23,902 bases of DNA. Source: an uncultured Collinsella sp. (GTDB lineage: Bacteria > Actinomycetota > Coriobacteriia > Coriobacteriales > Coriobacteriaceae). Shown here in pieces: positions 21,704 through 23,902 of the stretch. Each line of letters starts with the position of its first letter. The stretch's first letter is position 1. The notes beneath the pieces were generated by a model. That model made no database searches, had not been told where the DNA came from, and was given only the letters and a program-made list of their open reading frames with translations. A program made the translations under genes and the position numbers. The stretch is taken from positions 1 through 23,902 of the forward strand of contig UQWV01000034.1 in assembly GCA_900544845.1 (NCBI GenBank). Direction: 5' to 3'.

Positions 21704-21735
21704 CCTCTTGGTTGCTAGATAACTAAAGAGTTGGG

Positions 21736-21773
21736 ACGGGGTCCGGTGCGAATACATTGGGCCCCGTTTTGTT
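21736..21773 (+). terminator. Terminator of the surface-protein gene
   Basis: ACGGGGTCC (21736-21744) pairs with GGGCCCCGT (21759-21767, one G-U), 14-nt loop, followed by TTTTGTT. It starts 32 nt after the stop codon. Confidence 0.85.
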
Positions 21774-21905
21774 GTGCAACGATTAGTTATGCCCCCTCAT
21801 ACCTCTTGTTGCTACCGTTGCCCGATATGTTCGCGCGGCGTCGTCGGTACGCGCGAGGCGGTCATTACAATTGGCGTCGTGCTGCGATTTAGGGGGAACG
21901 TTTTG

Positions 21906-23702
21906 GTGTCTGAACAGGCAAATAATAGTTGTGCTGCCGGCTTTGACGTGCGTTTGATTGGCTGTGTCGACGATGCAGTTTTGCCCATTGGCATGCACGA
22001 CTATGCGGAGACTCTTGGTTGCTGCACGCTGGTCGACAAGACCATGTTTATTGCCGATGCGTTGGACTGCGACGCGTCCGTTGTGGTGTGCTGTCGACCC
22101 AAGGGTTTTGGCAAGAGCATGAACTTGTCGATGCTCAGGGCTTTTCTGGAGCGTCCTGCGGTCGGTCGCGCCGGTCGGAGCTCGTTTGCCGATGCTCAGA
22201 TTTGGGATGCAGACGGCGGGCGTTATCGGGATGAGTATGCTTGCTATCCGGTGATATCGCTGGACTTTTCTGGCGCTACGAGGCGTGGCCCCGCTGTTGC
22301 CGGCGTCGTGCGCGATGTCCTTTCGGGCGAGTGCGCTCGCTTGTTGGCGCTCTTGGGGGCTCCGGATTTAGCTCGAGATAAGGTGCGTCACATCGAACGC
22401 GTCGCGCGCGGCGTGGCGAGCGCGGACGAGGTTGACTCGGTGCTCGGTGTGCTCATAGAGCTGCTGGAGATGGCCTGCGATGAGCAGGTTGTATTGCTCG
22501 TTGATGGGTACGACGCGGCGTGGTTGGGCCGTGCGAGCGCGAGGGGCGCTTCCGGCGCCGATTCGGCGGATCTATTTGATCGCGTGCTTTTCGAGGCCAT
22601 TGCCACTGCGGGCGATTCGTTGCGGCTGACGTGTCTGATGGGGGAGTGTCCCCGTCCTGCTGAAGTGGCGCTTTCTTTGCATGGCTGCTCGTATTGTCTG
22701 ACGACGCCGCTTTCGACCTGGTGTGACCGTTGGTTCGGCTTTTCGGATGCCGAGGTCCAGGCTCTGTTGAATCATGCTGGGCGCGAGGAATACCTTGATG
22801 ATGCGCGTGAATGGCTCGAGGGGTATCGGTTTGGCAGGGCCTATTGCTCGAGTCCAGAGCGTGTGATCGGTTTTCTGGACCGAGGCTGCACGGCGCCTGT
22901 GCGTGCCGATCTGTATGGATGTGCCGATTGCCTGAGTAGGGTAGTTGCCGGGTGGAATCTCGACCGCCTTTCGGTCTTCTTTGATTTGCTCGAGGCCCAT
23001 GGGTGCGCTGAGGTCCCGCTTTGTTTGGGCACTGCAGAGCCAGATGTCTCGCCTGACGATGGCATGTGGACAGCGCTGTATCTGTCCGGTTTTCTCACGA
23101 CGGATATGACTGAGGAGCCAGAGTATGGCGATCGCCTCCGTGCTTTGCGATTGCCCAATAACGAGCTTCGACAGGCCTTGCGTCTAGTGATTGTTGAGTG
23201 GTTTGAGTGCGCTGCCGAAGACATTCGAGACGTCGATGCGTTTCGCGACGGGCTGTGCCGTGGGGATGAGGATGCGGTGAGGCGGGCGCTAAGCCGCATC
23301 CTGGGTGATGCGGGAATCGGTGAGACCGACCTAGATACGCCGCTGCCATATCATCTGCTCTTGCAGGGGCTCTGCTTTGGCTTGCCGGGCTATGCCAATC
23401 CTGCCTCGAGGCGAAAGTGTGGCGCGGGTCGCTGGGACATCCAGGTTTTCCCTACGGGTGCTGTGTTCGACGTAGCAGACACGATTGGCATGCTGGACGA
23501 GCGCCCGCTGATAACGATTAACTTGATGTATGACCCCGGTGTGGATGCGCTGGGCCTGGAATTGCTGGCCGTGCAGTCGCTACTCGACATAGAGCGCGGC
23601 GGCATCGACGAAATCCGTGTACCGCGCCCCGGCGTGGGTCGCATGCGCTGGGGGTTCGGTTTTGATGGGCAGCGCGTGTCCGTGGTGTGCCAGCGGTTAT
23701 AG
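21906..23702 (+). CDS. AAA-ATPase-like / PD-(D/E)XK family protein, motifs degenerate
   Basis: A 598-residue member of the large family with an N-terminal AAA-ATPase-like domain and a C-terminal PD-(D/E)XK (DUF1703-type) nuclease domain. The opening LPIGMHDYAE...VDKTMFIADAL and RPKGFGKSMNLSML (Walker A about 64-71) are diagnostic. The Walker B block reads VVLLVDGYDAAW (195-206), where the family usually has DEYD; Gly replaces the Glu. At the C-terminus, RWDIQVFP (about 509-516) corresponds to the usual GRYDL motif, but PLITINLMYD (about 534-543) lacks the E-x-K residues of the nuclease. It looks like a catalytically weakened paralogue. GTG 21906 with AGGGGGAA upstream is preferred over an in-frame GTG at 21774, which would add 44 Cys-rich residues unlike the family and overlap the preceding terminator region. 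The function of the family is unsettled. Confidence 0.82.
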   Translation: MSEQANNSCAAGFDVRLIGCVDDAVLPIGMHDYAETLGCCTLVDKTMFIADALDCDASVVVCCRPKGFGKSMNLSMLRAFLERPAVGRAGRSSFADAQIWDADGGRYRDEYACYPVISLDFSGATRRGPAVAGVVRDVLSGECARLLALLGAPDLARDKVRHIERVARGVASADEVDSVLGVLIELLEMACDEQVVLLVDGYDAAWLGRASARGASGADSADLFDRVLFEAIATAGDSLRLTCLMGECPRPAEVALSLHGCSYCLTTPLSTWCDRWFGFSDAEVQALLNHAGREEYLDDAREWLEGYRFGRAYCSSPERVIGFLDRGCTAPVRADLYGCADCLSRVVAGWNLDRLSVFFDLLEAHGCAEVPLCLGTAEPDVSPDDGMWTALYLSGFLTTDMTEEPEYGDRLRALRLPNNELRQALRLVIVEWFECAAEDIRDVDAFRDGLCRGDEDAVRRALSRILGDAGIGETDLDTPLPYHLLLQGLCFGLPGYANPASRRKCGAGRWDIQVFPTGAVFDVADTIGMLDERPLITINLMYDPGVDALGLELLAVQSLLDIERGGIDEIRVPRPGVGRMRWGFGFDGQRVSVVCQRL

Positions 23703-23722
23703 GGGATGGCGAAAGCCCTTTA

Positions 23723-23902
23723 CTACTCCGCGTCCTTCATGGGCGGCATGGGCTTCCAGTTGGGATCCTTGATGATCTTGCGGGCGTCCTTCATGCCGCG
23801 GCGCAGCGCCGGAATGCCGGTCTTAAAGCACTTATCGACCGCAGCCAGGCGAATGAATTCCTTGCAGAAGGTCGCGGCATTGCCCAGGCGGAACAGCATG
23901 GG
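23723..23902 (-). CDS. 3' end of an unrecognised gene, cut by the window edge
   Basis: 59 codons before a TAG are visible, reading from the right edge. The peptide ends ALRRGMKDARKIIKDPNW and then KPMPPMKDAE; it is basic, with strong G/C third-position bias, and looks coding. An ATG lies one codon inside the edge (23897-23899), so the visible part could be nearly complete or just a tail. I do not recognise the family. It converges on the AAA-like gene with only 20 bp between the stop codons and no clear terminator. Confidence 0.6.
   Translation of the reverse strand, partial: PMLFRLGNAATFCKEFIRLAAVDKCFKTGIPALRRGMKDARKIIKDPNWKPMPPMKDAE

Noticed and set aside
21774..21905. 44-residue N-terminal extension of the AAA-like protein
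   Set aside because: No SD at GTG 21774, which abuts the preceding terminator; AGGGGGAA before GTG 21906 and the family start favour the shorter protein.
23703..23722. Terminator between the two last convergent genes
   Set aside because: The best pairing (AGGG with CCCT) is only about four base pairs.

Overview
The window is GC-rich bacterial chromosome. The gene content suggests a Gram-positive, high-GC anaerobe of the Coriobacteriia, most like Collinsella. The pointers are a Rho with a very long Ala/Lys/Arg-rich N-terminal extension, a sufCBDSU operon, a GGGtGRT/NifU-like gene pair and a sortase-type surface protein. The genus is an inference from family knowledge; no 16S gene or other marker in the window fixes it.

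Layout. 1-442: no convincing gene; a leader with hairpins, a possible mini-ORF and a rho promoter. 443-3025: rho and its terminator. 3336-5193: an unrecognised two-helix membrane protein followed by a VanZ-family protein, closed by a bidirectional terminator. 5308-7521 (minus): a ROK-family sugar kinase with a palindromic operator over its -10 box, then a class I/II aminotransferase. 7632-8314: a tRNA operon (His, Lys, Lys) followed by the remains of a third tRNA-Lys unit, two 51-bp direct repeats, palindromic filler and a long imperfect hairpin. 8375-9901 (minus): an NadB/FrdA-type flavoprotein.

10157-19094 is largely devoted to Fe-S cluster work. It holds a GGGtGRT-protein/NifU-like scaffold operon (minus), an IS200-like (Y1, RAYT-type) transposase with a C-terminal helix-turn-helix (plus), the overlapping suf operon sufC-B-D-S-U (minus), and a divergent Rrf2-family regulator with three cysteines placed like the cluster ligands of IscR. 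Between suf and the regulator lie two 31-bp near-palindromes with TGGGACAA/TTGTCCCA arms, likely the regulator's operators. A third copy of this element overlaps the 3' end of sufU. The natural reading is that the regulator senses Fe-S status and controls suf and itself.

19103-19796: an MNT/HEPN (MntA/HepT-like) toxin-antitoxin pair, 8 nt behind the regulator and probably read from the same transcript. 19925-21703: a secreted, MPKTG-anchored surface protein with a possible lysozyme-like N-terminal domain. 21906-23702: an AAA-ATPase-like/PD-(D/E)XK family protein whose ATPase and nuclease motifs both look degenerate. 23723-23902 (minus): the 3' end of an unrecognised gene cut by the window edge.
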